Shown piece by piece: positions 32,949-45,258 of a DNA stretch of 64,000 nt (the stretch's first letter is position 1; every line of letters starts with the position of its first letter). Below the pieces are notes generated by a model. The model saw only the letters and a list, made by a program, of their open reading frames with translations. It was not told where the DNA came from and did no database searches. Origin of the DNA: Phoenix dactylifera (lineage: Eukaryota; Streptophyta; Magnoliopsida; Arecales; Arecaceae); the NCBI RefSeq assembly GCF_009389715.1, contig NC_052395.1:3286001-3350000 (forward strand). Reading direction: 5' to 3'. The position numbers and the translations under genes are program-made.

Positions 32949-35900
32949 ATGGCTCTCTGCAACCGCGTCCACCCCCGGATCCGCTCACCCCTCCTGCCCC
33001 CGCGCTCCATCTGCTCCTCGTCCTTTCTCTTTCACGCCCGCCACCTCTCGACCACCGCGAAGCACCCTTGCACTGGCGTCCTCCGGCTCCGCTCCCGCCC
33101 CCTCCTCTGCCCCCGCTGCGCCGCCCAACGCCGCCCGACGGAAGCGGCGCATCGGACGGCCGGGGGGAAGCGCACGGACATTAAGAAGATCCTGATCCTG
33201 GGCGCGGGGCCCATCGTGATTGGGCAGGCGTGCGAGTTCGACTACTCGGGGACCCAGGCGTGCAAGGCCCTCCGCGACGAGGGCTACAATGTGGTGCTCG
33301 TAAACTCCAACCCGGCCACCATCATGACCGACCCGGGCCTCGCCCACCGCACCTACGTGGGCCCCATGACCCCGGAGCTCGTCGAGCAGGTCCTCGACGC
33401 CGAGCGCCCCGACGCCCTCCTCCCCACCATGGGCGGACAGACCGCCCTCAACCTCGCCGTCTCCCTTGCCGACTCCGGCGCCCTCGCCTACCGCGGTGTC
33501 GAGCTCATCGGCGCCAAGCTCGACGCAATCCGCGCCGCCGAGGACCGCGACCTTTTCAAGCGCGCCATGGACCGCATCGGCCTCAAGACCCCTCCCTCCG
33601 GCATCGCCACTACCATCGAGGAATGCTTCGCCATCGCCGATAGCATCGGCTCTTTCCCTTTCATTATCCGCCCGGCCTTCACCCTCGGCGGCACCGGCGG
33701 CGGCATCGCCTACAACCTCGACGAGTTCGAGGCCATCTGCCGCGCCGGCCTTGCCGCCAGCCTCACCTCCCAGGTGCTCGTCGAAAAGTCCCTCCTTGGC
33801 TGGAAGGAGTACGAGCTCGAGGTCATGCGGGACCTTGCCGACAACGTCGTTATCATCTGCTCCATCGAGAACATCGACCCGATGGGCGTCCACACCGGGG
33901 ACTCGATCACCGTCGCGCCTGCGCAGACGCTCACGGACAAGGAGTACCAGCGGCTGAGGGACTATGCGGTTGCGATCATCCGGGAAATCGGGGTGGAGTG
34001 CGGGGGGTCCAATGTGCAGTTCGCCGTGAACCCGGAGGACGGGGAGGTGATGGTCATCGAGATGAATCCTAGGGTGTCGAGGTCGTCGGCTCTTGCCTCG
34101 AAGGCGACGGGGTTCCCCATTGCAAAGATGGCTGCGAAGCTGTCGGTGGGCTACACGCTCGACCAGATCCCGAATGATATCACGAAGAAGACCCCGGCTA
34201 GTTTCGAGCCTTCCATAGATTATGTAGTGACAAAGGCAAGACCTTTTTCTTTTCCATAGTTTCGAGCCTTCCGTAAAATATTTGCTTCATTTTTTGTTTG
34301 TTTGAGTTAATTGTTCCTTGTTAACTTATCTCTTCATGGTATGGTGTCATAGTGCTGCATAGGTCTTTTCAGTCAAGGTCCTCATTTCAAATTTCAGATC
34401 ATGTAATTCGATTGCTATGGTTATCTTTCATGTAATTAACTAAATATGCTTCAAAACTGTGCTGGTTCTGCTAATTGAACTGAATCATTCTTTCAGATGT
34501 AGAGGGGAACCATAGTCCATTGAGCACCAAGTCATGTTATCTGATTGCCGTGTCAGTTAAGGAACTATGGATTTGTATTCTTTGGAACACCAATCCAAAA
34601 TTGAAGTTTGCGGCTGTTTGCCTGCTCATCCTTGTCTGAAAGAGGCCTTGAACCTCATGTTGCAAGCTTCTTTTGCATATGACAAGGATGATATGTTCGT
34701 GAATCTCTCTGCAGCATGCTTTGTTGATTAAATTGATCGTGCTCTGCAGAGTTATAGTAACACAATTTAATTATGCAGCTGGGGTGATTTTAGTTCTTTT
34801 TATCTCTTTAACTAATTTCATTTTCACTTTGATTTTTTCCTCTAGTCTAGCACTTTAAATTTGGCATGCAGCTTGCTGCACTATACAATCAACCCCCACT
34901 TCCTTCCATGCGGCTGGTCCAACTGTGGCTGATAACTGCCTGGTCCAAGTCGAATGAGAATGGGAGATAAGGCTAATTTTGAAATGACAACATCATTAAT
35001 GTAATCTAGATATAGTGTTAATTATGGTCTTAATTGTCTTTCACTAATAGCAAGTTGCTCTTTCTGTAGGTTATGAAGCAGTGTCCATATTTTTTCCCCT
35101 TTTCCTTTTTCTTACTTATTCTAATCCTAATGCAGATTCCACGATTTGCTTTTGAGAAATTCCCTGGTTCCCAGCCGGTACTGACTACCCAGATGAAATC
35201 TGTTGGTGAAGCAATGGCATTGGGACGGACTTTCCAAGAATCCTTCCAAAAGGCTGTTCGATCTTTGGAATGTGGTTATGCAGGATGGGGTTGTGCACCC
35301 ATTAAGGAACTTGACTTGGATTGGGACCAGTTGAAGTACAGCCTACGCGTTCCAAATCCAGATCGTATTCATGCAATATATGCAACTATGAAGAAAGGAA
35401 TGAAGGTAGAAGAAATACATGAGCTGAGCTATATTGATAAGTGGTTTCTTTCTCAACTCAAAGAGCTCGTAGATGCGGAACAGTTCCTCATGGCCAGGAA
35501 TCTGGATCAGTTGACAAAAGATGACTTTTATGAGGTGAAGAGGAGGGGTTTTAGTGATAAGCAGATTGCTTATGCAACTTCTTCCTCCGAGAGGGAAGTG
35601 CGATCAAAGCGCTTATCACTAGGTGTGACCCCTGCATATAAAAGGGTTGATACCTGTGCTGCAGAGTTTGAGGCAAACACTCCTTACATGTACTCATCAT
35701 ATGATTTTGAATGTGAATCAGCCCCCACTCAAAAGAAAAAGGTTCTGATATTGGGTGGTGGACCTAACCGAATTGGTCAGGGTATAGAGTTTGACTACTG
35801 CTGCTGTCATGCTTCATTTGCTCTTCAGCAGGTTTGTGTTGCTCTGGCTTATGTTTTCTGTAGTTTGTTTATTCCATGAATGCTTAGCGGATCTTTTGAT

Positions 35901-37744
35901 CATTTATCATTTGAGTGTGGTTTCAGATTTGAGAACTCTGGTTTCGTCTTCATATATTTTAGCATATCCATAATTTTTCTTCAATTTGTTTCATATGTTT
36001 ATTTATCTTCATTCATCTTCATCTCTAACTGCCAGCATTTAAACTTTCATTTTGTTTTCTTTAAGATACCTAAAAAAAAATTTAAAGTTTCTCAAATCTT
36101 GACCGCCTATCATTCCCTGTTAAATCTCTGTAATGACTTGATTGTTATGCTGCTAATAGTAATTAATATTGAGCATCTTTTGATGATTACGTTTGGCTTC
36201 AGGATGGGTATGAAACAATTATGTTGAACTCAAATCCAGAGACTGTGTCTACAGATTACGACACCAGCGACCGTTTGTACTTTGAGCCTTTGACGGTTGA
36301 GGATGTGTTGAATGTGATTAACTTGGAGCGGCCCAATGGTATAATCATGCAGTTTGGAGGACAAACCCCTCTAAAGCTTGCTCTCCCAATACAAAGGTAT
36401 CTAGAAGAGCAAAAGTTGGTGTCTGCTAGTGGAAATGGACATGTACAGGTATGGGGAACATCACCTGATTCTATTGATGCTGCTGAGGACAGAGAGAGAT
36501 TTAATGCAATTCTTAAGGAGCTTCAGATCGAGCAACCTAAAGGTGGGATAGCAAAGAGTGCATCTGATGCCATAACAATTGCTACAGAAATAGGCTATCC
36601 TGTTGTGGTCCGGCCTTCTTATGTCTTGGGTGGACGTGCAATGGAGATTGTTTACAGTGATGATAAACTTGCCACCTATCTTGAGAATGCTGTTGAAGTA
36701 GATCCTGAGCGCCCAGTCCTGATAGATAAGTATCTGTCAGACGCAATTGAGATTGATGTGGATGCATTGGCTGACTCAAATGGGACTGTAGTAATTGGTG
36801 GAATCATGGAGCACATTGAGCAAGCTGGGGTCCACTCTGGCGACTCAGCCTGCTCCCTTCCCACAAAAACTGTGTCAGCTAATTGCTTGAACACAATCAG
36901 ACTGTGGACAGCAAAACTAGCCAAACGACTAAATGTATGTGGCCTAATGAATTGCCAATATGCAATCACAGCTTCTGGTGATGTTTACCTTCTTGAGGCA
37001 AATCCTCGTGCTTCCCGCACTGTGCCTTTTGTCTCAAAAGCTATTGGTCATCCATTAGCAAAATACGCTGCTCTTGTCATGTCAGGGAAGAGTTTGGATG
37101 AGATTGGATTTACAAATGAGGTGGTCCCAAAGCATGTTTCAGTCAAGGAGGCTGTGCTCCCATTTGAGAAATTCCAAGGTTGCGATGTTCTTCTTGGACC
37201 AGAGATGCGCAGCACTGGAGAGGTTATGGGAATTGACTACGAGTTTTCTGTAGCTTTTGCTAAGGCACAAATAGCTGCCGGGCAGAAGCTTCCAGTTAGC
37301 GGTCAAGTGTTTCTTAGTCTAAATGACTTGACTAAGCCACATCTTGCTTCAATTGCTCTTGGATTCCAAGAACTAGGTTTTAGAATAGCTGCAACTTCAG
37401 GGACGGCTCGAGTGCTTGAGTTGGAGGGCATACCGGTGGAGCGTGTCCTGAAAATGCACGAGGGGCGGCCCCATGCAGGTGACATGCTAGCCAATGGTCA
37501 AATACAGGTTATGGTGATAACAAGTTCTGGAGATGCTCTGGATTCAATTGATGGACGACAGCTGAGAAGGATGGCACTGGCTTATAAGATCCCAATTATA
37601 ACAACGGTTGCTGGAGCATTAGCTAGTGTGGAAGCTATCAGGTGTTTGAAGCATAGCTCTATGCAGATGTTAGCTTTGCAGGACTACTTTCATGCTTCAG
37701 AGGAGCATCAGAACTTGCGGGCAGCATCTTCTGTTATGCGATAA
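32949..37744 (+). CDS. CARB: Carbamoyl-phosphate synthase large chain, chloroplastic
   Basis: Three exons: 32949-34235, 35136-35831 and 36203-37744, all phase 0, encoding 1174 aa, close to the usual plant length. The start is the ATG of [10 protein letters not shown]; residues 1 to about 75 form an Arg/Ser-rich transit peptide. The two homologous synthase halves open with [19 protein letters not shown] (about residue 81) and [17 protein letters not shown] (about 633), each with an ATP-grasp fold. An oligomerisation domain lies between, and the C-terminal MGS-like regulatory domain starts near 1020 ([10 protein letters not shown]). With the small glutaminase subunit it makes carbamoyl phosphate from glutamine, bicarbonate and two ATP in plastids, for arginine and pyrimidine synthesis; the plant enzyme is known to respond to UMP and ornithine. 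Exon 1 is extremely GC-rich at third positions, later exons are not. No disabling change seen. Confidence 0.96.
34236..35135 (+). other. CARB intron 1, GC-AG type
   Basis: Conserved protein sequence runs VVTK then IPRFAFEKF. This fixes the donor at AAAG|GCAAGA and the acceptor at ATGCAG|ATTCC. AG|GCAAG is the known consensus of rare GC donors. The nearest GT donors would delete conserved residues. Confidence 0.85.
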
Positions 37745-38964
37745 ACTGATGATCCCTAGTAAGAGGTTTCTCCTTATCTTTTCACTCTGTTATATGAACT
37801 GGCTCTCTGTTTTAAGAAGCCTTATTTATTAGTGTTTTTGTTGTACTAATCAGTGGGAGTGTGCATTTGACGTTCATAATTAAATTGCACTTGCAGAATT
37901 TAATATTTTGCTCACTTTCTATCCTTTATTTTTGCAATTGTAGCTCAAGAATTCATACCGTATGGTTTTAATTCTGTTCGTCTCAACCCTCAACCTTTAT
38001 ACATGTCCATGGTTGTTGACTTTGTACTTCTGCATACTAATTAATTCATTCATATACTAGACCATAGTTCTGCAGAGCATGAGTATTCCAGTTTTGTAAT
38101 TTGGTGGCTGCAGCCAACTATTTGTCCTATGAACTTTCTTGCATACAACTTGTGGAGTCATGCCTGCGTCCAACACTTGTAGCTTCATAAACAAGTGGCT
38201 CTATCATAATCTACACCAACCTTCGGTCTGTGCTGAAGAAACTTGATGAATTTGTCATAGGGAGAAAGAGGTATTGTTTGTTGAGAGCATTCTTATCAAA
38301 CATGTTGCTTGTCTGATGGTAAATCTGATCGAAAGTGGATGGTCTTGCGCTTGTCTTATTCTTCGGTGTGTACTTCCTATACTGGCATGGAATTTTCATT
38401 GGCAGATGCCTCTCTGTCAAAATGAACCTTGTGTATCTGGATCAAAGAAGGCTAGTCTATGTGGTATAAGTTGCAAGACTAATCTGGTCCTTCAGCAGTC
38501 GGTCACATTTGAGTCTGAGATTCTCATCTGGGTTCTCTCGGTATTCTATTCTATTCACATAAACTCTAGATAGTAAATTATGCCCTTTCTTTCTTTCTTT
38601 CTTCTTTTTTGGGTACAAACACATTCTTCAACAAGGGGAAGCATCTGCTCTAGCATCTGCTCTGTCAGGAGAAATAAAGGACATATCTGGAACCTTTTCG
38701 TAATCTGTCCTCCAAGGGTTTCAGATACTAATTACGACATAAGTTATAACTAGTTATGATAGACATAAACAGCTCAGGTGCACACTATGTTAAGATGATT
38801 GTTTTATGACCATTATATGTTCCATATTTTATTGTAATGTCAGCCAAAATACTGATGCACAGGTTGTTGCTCTTCTTTCATGGTCTTGGCATAGTTGAAA
38901 TCGGGGAGGAACATCTTGGCATCTGAGGTATTAATTGGCTAATTTGTGCTGCCTCTATTCTCTC
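37745..38964. other. CARB 3' flank, no further gene seen
   Basis: T-rich 3' untranslated sequence and intergenic DNA. A 99-codon frame at 38274-38573 is not recognisable. No clear polyadenylation signal picked. Confidence 0.4.
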
Positions 38965-38969
38965 TGGGG
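38965..38969. repeat. Target-site duplication TGGGG, left copy (Copia-3)
   Basis: TGGGG precedes TGTTAATTATAA at 38970 and recurs at 45718-45722. Confidence 0.9.
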
Positions 38970-39428
38970 TGTTAATTATAAATAATAACATACTAAGATT
39001 TAGAATCACAATAACACCGTATTTAAGTTTCAGAGATATACCTGCGGAAGACATATTGAATATAATTCTTTAATCACCTGGAATAATAGCGGCTGGATCT
39101 TTCCTTCCTTACTCCTCACAAAAGATAGCTATCAATGAGGCAAGCTATGAACCATATGGAGAGGAAATGGGGGACTTGGCTTTTATATAGGAAACATAAG
39201 GGAGCCTTCCCATTAAGGGCTCCAAATCCTAATTGGGTTTCCACTTTCCTGGCCTACCACAACAAATAAGACTCAATCCTATACATCCAAGGTGCACCAA
39301 AACCCATAAAACAAAGTGATCACACATCATATTGGGCTTAACCATAGTGCCATTATGAGCCATATGTCTAACCCATTTTATAAAACAAAAAATACGCTAT
39401 CAGCCCATATTTTGAAATTATTCTAACA
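38970..39428 (-). repeat. Copia-3 3' LTR
   Basis: 459 bases, minus-strand ends TGTTAGAATAAT...TAATTAACA. A TATATAAAA box is readable on the minus strand near 39181-39190. Confidence 0.88.
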
Positions 39429-39443
39429 TTCTTTCACTTGGGC
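39429..39443 (-). other. Polypurine tract of Copia-3
   Basis: On the minus strand GCCCAAGTGAAAGAA precedes the LTR start TGTTAG. Confidence 0.75.
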
Positions 39444-39994
39444 AAACACGGATTGCCATATTAATCTAAAAAAATTATTTTAAAAACGACTATCGGGTTA
39501 GACTACATAGGTGGCCATATATATAGCTCAAATGATAATCACTTTGGATATATGATCCAGTCCAACGATAATTTTAATATCGAACATGGAAGTCGTTACA
39601 CCATTTAATCGATGTAAGACCACTCCACAGCTATAAATGCTAACATTCTTATCGACATAGATCCCCATCCTCCAACCAATATGGTAGCATGTAGTATGAA
39701 CTTAGCACCAAAATGTGATCAAAAAGTGTGCTAATTCACATCAGTCCTCATAAATGCTTCAAAAATGAAGCCACATGTCTGAAAAGAGACTCACATCATG
39801 TCTTTATGCATTATATCTCGAGATCAAAATGATATCATAATAAAAGACATGTGTGAAATGCATGCTCAAATATAATTATAATTTCTGTGCACAAAATACA
39901 GAATTATAAATAGAAAGATAAATGTTATTATTATTGGAAGAGGCTGTACCCGAAGCATATAGGTTGTTTATATACTCCATAAAAAGGCATCAAG

Positions 39995-40444
39995 CTAAAA
40001 TGTAGTTCTTTTACATGAATTACTCACACTAACCAAAAACATCAAAGGTTTCACAATGCGCATATTGGCAATGTGTGTCTTAAAGGCTTTCTGTGCGAGT
40101 CCCTTAGTCAATGGGTCTGCAATCATTGCCTCTGTATTTATATGCTCTATATTTGTCTGCCCTTCTTTAACTTTATCTCTAACCACCAAGTACTTGATAT
40201 CTATATGCTTAGAGCCACCAGAACTCTTATTATTTTTTGAAAAAAATACCGCTGCACTATTGGCACAGTAGATAGTAATTGGTCTCGAGATAGAATCAAC
40301 AACTTTCAGTCCTGAAATAAAATTCTTCAACCAAATGGCTTGAACCGTAACTCCATAACCTGCCACAAATTTAGCCTGCATAGTAGAAGAAGCCACTAGA
40401 GTTTGCTTAACGCTTTTCCAAGAAATAGCACCACCAGCCATCAT
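39995..40444 (-). pseudogene. Copia-3 RNase H fragment
   Basis: MMAGGAISWKSVKQTLVASS leads into the RNase H core. The acidic residue expected before KFVAG is changed (STMQAK instead of the usual STMEAE), and IYCANS replaces IYCDNS, so two catalytic acids are gone. The end MIADPLTKGL is intact. Inactive. Confidence 0.85.
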
Positions 40445-40455
40445 AAAAACATAAC

Positions 40456-40959
40456 CTAAGTTGACTTCAAATCATCTTGACATCCTGCAAAATTAGAATC
40501 TGAGTAACCTACGACCTCAAGATGATTTGTACGTTGAAAGGTAAGCATATAACCTTCAATCTTCTTCAAATATCTCATAACTTTCTTAGCTGCTTTCCAA
40601 TACTCTTGTCCTGGATTCGACTGAAATCTACTAAGGACACTGACTGCATAGGTTATGTCTGGTCTAGTGCAAACTTGAGCATATATCATGCTCCCTACTG
40701 CACTTGCATACGGTATGTTCTTCAAAGATTTCCTTTCAAGTTTATTTCTTGGACACTGAGTTTTGCTAAACTTATCCCCTTTTACAATAGGTACATCACC
40801 AGGTGCACAGTTTTGCATACTGAACCTCTCTAGGATGCGTCGTATATATGTCTTCTGAGAAAGTCCCAACAAGCCACAACCTCTATCATGTTGTATCTCA
40901 ATACCAAGTACAAAAGAAGCTTTGCCAAGATCTTTCATTTCAAAATTAGCAGATAACAT
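40456..40959 (-). pseudogene. Copia-3 RT C-terminal part and RNase H start
   Basis: It begins just past the RT active site with NFEMKDLGKASFVLGIEI, then GLLGLSQKTYIRRILERFSM, YASAVGSMIYAQVCTRPDI and GYSDSNFAGC, ending in a frame break before the RNase H fragment. This is the segment Copia-2 lacks. Confidence 0.85.
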
Positions 40960-41671
40960 TTTTTTGTCTCATGAAGTAACCCCCAAGTCACTGCTGGCTA
41001 GTAAAATATCATAAATATACAAAACAAAAAAAAATAAATTTTCTCCCACTGATTTTGAGATAAATGCATTGGTCCACTGTATTTTCAACAAAACTAAGAG
41101 AAGTTACAATCGCATCAAATTTCAAATACCATTGTTAGGATGCTTACTTGAGCCCATATATGGATTTGTTCAACTTACACACCAAATTTTTCTTTTCCTC
41201 TACGATAAAACCTTCAGGTTGCCTAATATAAACTTCTTCACAGAGATCTCTATTTAAAAATGTTGTTTTAACATCCATTTGATGAAGCTCCAAATCATAG
41301 TGTGCTACGAGTGCCATGATAATTCTAAAAGAATCCTTGAATGAAACTGGTGAAAAGGTCTTATTATAGTAGATGCCCTCTCGTTGAGTGAAATCTTTAG
41401 CAATCAGTCTAGCCTTTTGTTGTTCAACATCCCTTTTTGAGTCTAACATGGATTTGTAAATCCATTTGCAACCTATGACCTTAACTTGTGGTGGAAGTTC
41501 AACAAGTTCCCAAACTGTATTTCTCTTCATAGAAAGCATTTCATCTTCCCTGGCATTCAGCCATTTATCTGAGTCAGGTCTTGTTAATGCTTCATTAAAA
41601 GAGACGGAATCAATATTACGCCCAATATTAAAATCAATCTCTAGTAAATAGATAATATAGTTATTAGGCAA
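40960..41671 (-). pseudogene. Copia-3 RT N-terminal and central part
   Basis: Open 41671-41144 with [38 protein letters not shown] and [10 protein letters not shown]. Beyond it, across a frame change, the active-site box normally read YVDD is YIYD (about 41000-41020), losing one catalytic Asp. Inactive. Confidence 0.8.
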
Positions 41672-41900
41672 GGCAGAACTTCTTTTTCTTTGTGATCTCC
41701 TAACCTATGGTTTAGAAACTGACTCAACTGTTGTTGGAGGAGGAACGTGAGGCTCTTTTTGATACCTAGGTTCTTCATTAACTATTGCAATCAGCTGAGA
41801 AATAACTCTTTCTTGTATAACGAAAATTGGAACCATAACTTGATCTGGTTCAGCAACAATTTTCTTTAACACAGAACTCCTATTATTACCAATATCATTC

Positions 41901-42505
41901 TCAGAAACTTCGCTGTAATGGATTCAACAATTTTGGTAAATTTGTTCTACTCATTATACTCCAAACTATATCCTTCAGAGTCTGATTACGCCTTTCAGAA
42001 ACACAATTTTGCTCAGGTGTTCCTGGCATTATATATTGAGGAACTATCCCACATTTCTGTAAAAATCTTGCAAAATTATCTATGTTCTCACCGGACTCGT
42101 CATACTTGTCATAGTATTCACTGCCACAGTCAGATCTCACAACTTTAATGCTCTTCCCACATTGCTTTTCTACTTCCATTTTAAATATCTTGAATTTCTC
42201 AAGAGTGAGGGATTTATCATTAATCAAGTAAACATAACCATAACGTGAGAAGTCATCAATGAAGGTTATGAAGTATTTATTTCCACATATAGTAGAAGGT
42301 AACGGTCCACTGATATCAGTGTGAATAAATCCAAAAGACCATCACTCCTAGTGGATCCTTTTCTTGTAGTTTTAGTCAGCTTTCCCCTTATGCAATCTAT
42401 GCTAGTGTCAAAATCTGAAAAATTCAGAGAGGGCAGAATCTCATCTTTCATTAATCTCTCCATTCGCTCCCTTGAAATATGCCCTAAACGCTTATGCCAC
42501 AACAT
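41901..42505 (-). pseudogene. Copia-3 GAG-pre-integrase and integrase
   Basis: 42505-42266 gives [18 protein letters not shown] and CIRGKLTK. 42227-41901 gives VRSDCGSEYYDKYDESG and ERRNQTLKDIVWSIM. The frame is broken between them, so the first catalytic Asp region is disrupted. Confidence 0.82.
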
Positions 42506-42532
42506 AGAGGATGATTCATAAATTAAGGCCCT

Positions 42533-42748
42533 TTACTTTCCAACTTTAGTGACACAAGAAACTTTACCAACTGGAGCCAAATTCAGTCTGTGCAAATCAT
42601 CACATAAAATGTCATTTTTAACCATACAAGAATCATAAAATAATTCAATCATTCCATTACTAAATTTAAAAGAAAATCCAGACTGATCAAGTTTTGACAC
42701 GGAAATTAAATTTCGTCTCATTGTCGATACGAAAAATATATTCTCCAA
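42533..42748 (-). pseudogene. Copia-3 protease-integrase linker
   Basis: FVSTMRRNLISVSKLDQSGF matches the conserved stretch after the copia protease (compare [16 protein letters not shown] in Copia-2). The protease active site itself is not found in an open frame. Confidence 0.75.
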
Positions 42749-42966
42749 AATAAGAGAAAAATCAAACTCGAAGGATAACTCTACTGCTCCTATAAACTCA
42801 ACTTAACTTGAACTCCATTTCCAACGCACAGGTTCACTTCATTCTCACTTGGCCTCCATCTCCTTACGAAACCCTACCGAAGTCTTCTTTTTTTTAACCA
42901 AGCCTTAAACTTAAGTTAATCCCTCATACCCTTTTTTTTTGTAAAACTTACATTTGTCATTCTTCT

Positions 42967-43735
42967 TTATAATTCATTTAGGACCGCCAGAAGTCTGTCC
43001 ACGAGACCTTTTGTTCTGCTCATTGTAGTGAGGCTTGTTGCCCTTATGAAATTTAGCCTTATGATTACGAGAAGACCCTTGTTCTGAGAAGGTTGATAGG
43101 TCAGTTGCGCAGTTTCAATAGTCTCACGATGCATTCTATACTTCTCTTGGGCACACACAACAATCAAATCATTCAAATCTCATTTGTCATGCAAAGCATT
43201 ATAAGCAATCTTAAACTAATTGAACTGGCTGGAAAGGCTATTAAGAGCATGATAGACAAGAAAAAGCTTTGCAATAGGAACTTTAAGGGCTTCCAATTTA
43301 GAACTTATGTGCAGCATTTTCATAATGTACTCCCTAACTCCATAAGTACCATCATATTTCATATTCATAAATTTATTCATTAGGTCCCTAGTTTCAGCTT
43401 TATCGGATTCAACGAATCTCTGTCCTATCGCATCCAAAAAATTCTTAACACTATCATTGTCCGGTATAGCACCCATAATGGAATCAAATATAGAATGCTT
43501 GATAGTCTTCAAACACAGTCTGTTAGCTCTTTCCCACTTGACATACTCAGCCTTGTACTCGACAGTGCTCTTATATATTAGTTTTGAAGGCTATTCTTCT
43601 AAAGCAAAATCTAAACCCAAGAGACCCGGCACTATTTCTATAGCTCGTTTTCATCTCACATAATTATTTCCAGTCAAGATTTCAATAGCAGACAATTGGC
43701 TTGAAAGGGAAGAGGCATTCAAAACTGCGGAAACA
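42967..43735 (-). pseudogene. Copia-3 gag
   Basis: UBN2-like fragments: NASSLSSQLSAIEIL, then HSIFDSIMGAIPDNDSVKN and MKYDGTYGVREYIMKMLHIS. In-frame stops include a TGA where Trp is usual (NYVR-stop-K) and a TAG. The zinc-knuckle region is not intact. Confidence 0.75.
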
Positions 43736-43889
43736 ACATATTTTAATTAATATCATCCAAATGTGATGCATGCAATCAATATATGACAACATAACTATCT
43801 AATCAACTTGGGCTATTAATTAGATAGTCCGTAATCAAACTTAAAAAATATATAAGTCTAATTACGGTAAGAGCCTTGGTGCATTATTG

Positions 43890-44085
43890 TAGAGTCACCT
43901 TTGGGCTGACAATACAATACGCTATAGATACTCTTAAGAAATATCATGAAGCCGATTAACAAAATCACATCAATTTTCGAAACACCATCACCTTTGGGCA
44001 GAAGGATGATTCTAGGTTAAAACAATCCTATTAATCACTTCATGGTATTTTCCAAGTCATCATACACAATAACACCTTTGGGCAA
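43890..44085 (-). repeat. Leader repeats of Copia-3 with CCCAAAGG core
   Basis: On the minus strand GCCCAAAGGTG occurs at 43898-43905, 43991-43998 and 44075-44082, spaced 93 and 84 bases. Same core and spacing as in Copia-2. Confidence 0.75.
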
Positions 44086-44861
44086 GATATTGCATACAAT
44101 GATCTGAAAAAAATGCAATGCTACCCCTTTTTTTCGAGAAAATCAGATAAATATCAGTGAGTGTGCCATTTTGGCGGTTACCACCCACTTCAATTTCAAA
44201 ATATTCTCTTAATAGAAAAAAGATAGTGTTTATACCCAACAAATTTCAATCACAAAAATAATGGTTATGTGACAAAATCATAACCATCAAACATGCTATA
44301 ATCATAATCAAAATCACATGTGATTGATCAAACAAAGATATTAATCATAAAATTCAAAGCATATATGGCAGCAAGATATATCCAAAATTTAACACCTCAA
44401 TAATTGCTATGCATGAGGGCCTTAATTCAAGTTATTCAATACTTAAACAACAATTAAATAGGTTACTAATTCTTGGCCCCAAGTCCAAAATTCATTCAGA
44501 TCTATTAAGATAAAATGTAAATAAAATAAACATGAGCTGACTAAGTAAAAGGCCCAGCTTGCAATTATGGACTTATTCAGATTTGGCTTAGTAAACCCAA
44601 GTCCAATCAAAAAGAAAAAAACCCTAAATTATTTCTTTTGGAGGCCGCCGCCACCCCGGGAATAGAAGAAAACACGGTTTCTGGAAAGGTCTGCACATCG
44701 ACATGGAAAGAGGGAAGGGGGATCGGTTGAGGGGGGTGGGGGTTGGTAAGGTGACCTGGTGCTGGGACAGCCAGCAAAATGAAAGGGAAGGAGGAGAAAA
44801 TAGAGGCAAAGTATTTTACTTTTGGAGATGATGATGAAAGGATAAGAGAAGGACCCGTAGG

Positions 44862-45005
44862 CTAGCCGCGGAAACGCGGCGTCCCAGCCGCGGGACCACG
44901 GCGTCCGCGTCCCGGGAGGGCCGGAAGCGGGTCCGCGGCGGCCGCGGGACCATGCCGTCCGCCTCCCGGGGAGGCCGGATGCGAGTCCGGGGAGGCCTTG
45001 CCTCC
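44862..45005. repeat. GC-rich 54-bp minisatellite in the Copia-3 leader
   Basis: Two adjacent units of 54 bases start CCGCGGGACCA at 44888 and 44942, with a partial one before. Each contains CCGTCCGC or CGTCCGCG, TCCCGGG and GAGGCCGGA. GC content is far above the surrounding AT-rich leader. Arg/Pro-rich open frames across it are by-products. Confidence 0.8.
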
Positions 45006-45239
45006 CCTTCCTCTTCTTCCATTTTTTTTTTTTTTTGTTTCATCATCCTCCATGAATGGATCTAGAGGATTTGAAACGGGGAAGAAAAGGCATTGCGGGA
45101 GAAGATGAAAGAGAAAACTTTTTTTTTTTTAACAAGGATTTATGCGGAAGAACCATTTACCATATATCACCGATGCATAAAATTAATCCAAAAATTTAGA
45201 TAAAATAATAATTATATATGAAGGATTCTAGCCTTACCA

Positions 45240-45256
45240 TGGTGACTCTGATACCA
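45240..45256 (-). other. Primer-binding site of Copia-3
   Basis: On the minus strand TGGTATCAGAGTCACC lies two bases inside the right LTR, matching the initiator Met-tRNA type with one change. Confidence 0.85.
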
Positions 45257-45258
45257 AT

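Noticed and set aside
32985..33893. 302-codon open frame antisense to CARB exon 1
   Set aside because: A by-product of very high third-position GC in exon 1; Gly/Ala/Glu-rich with no family resemblance.
44816..45053. Arg/Pro-rich minus-strand proteins
   Set aside because: Produced by the GC-rich 54-bp repeat in the Copia-3 leader.
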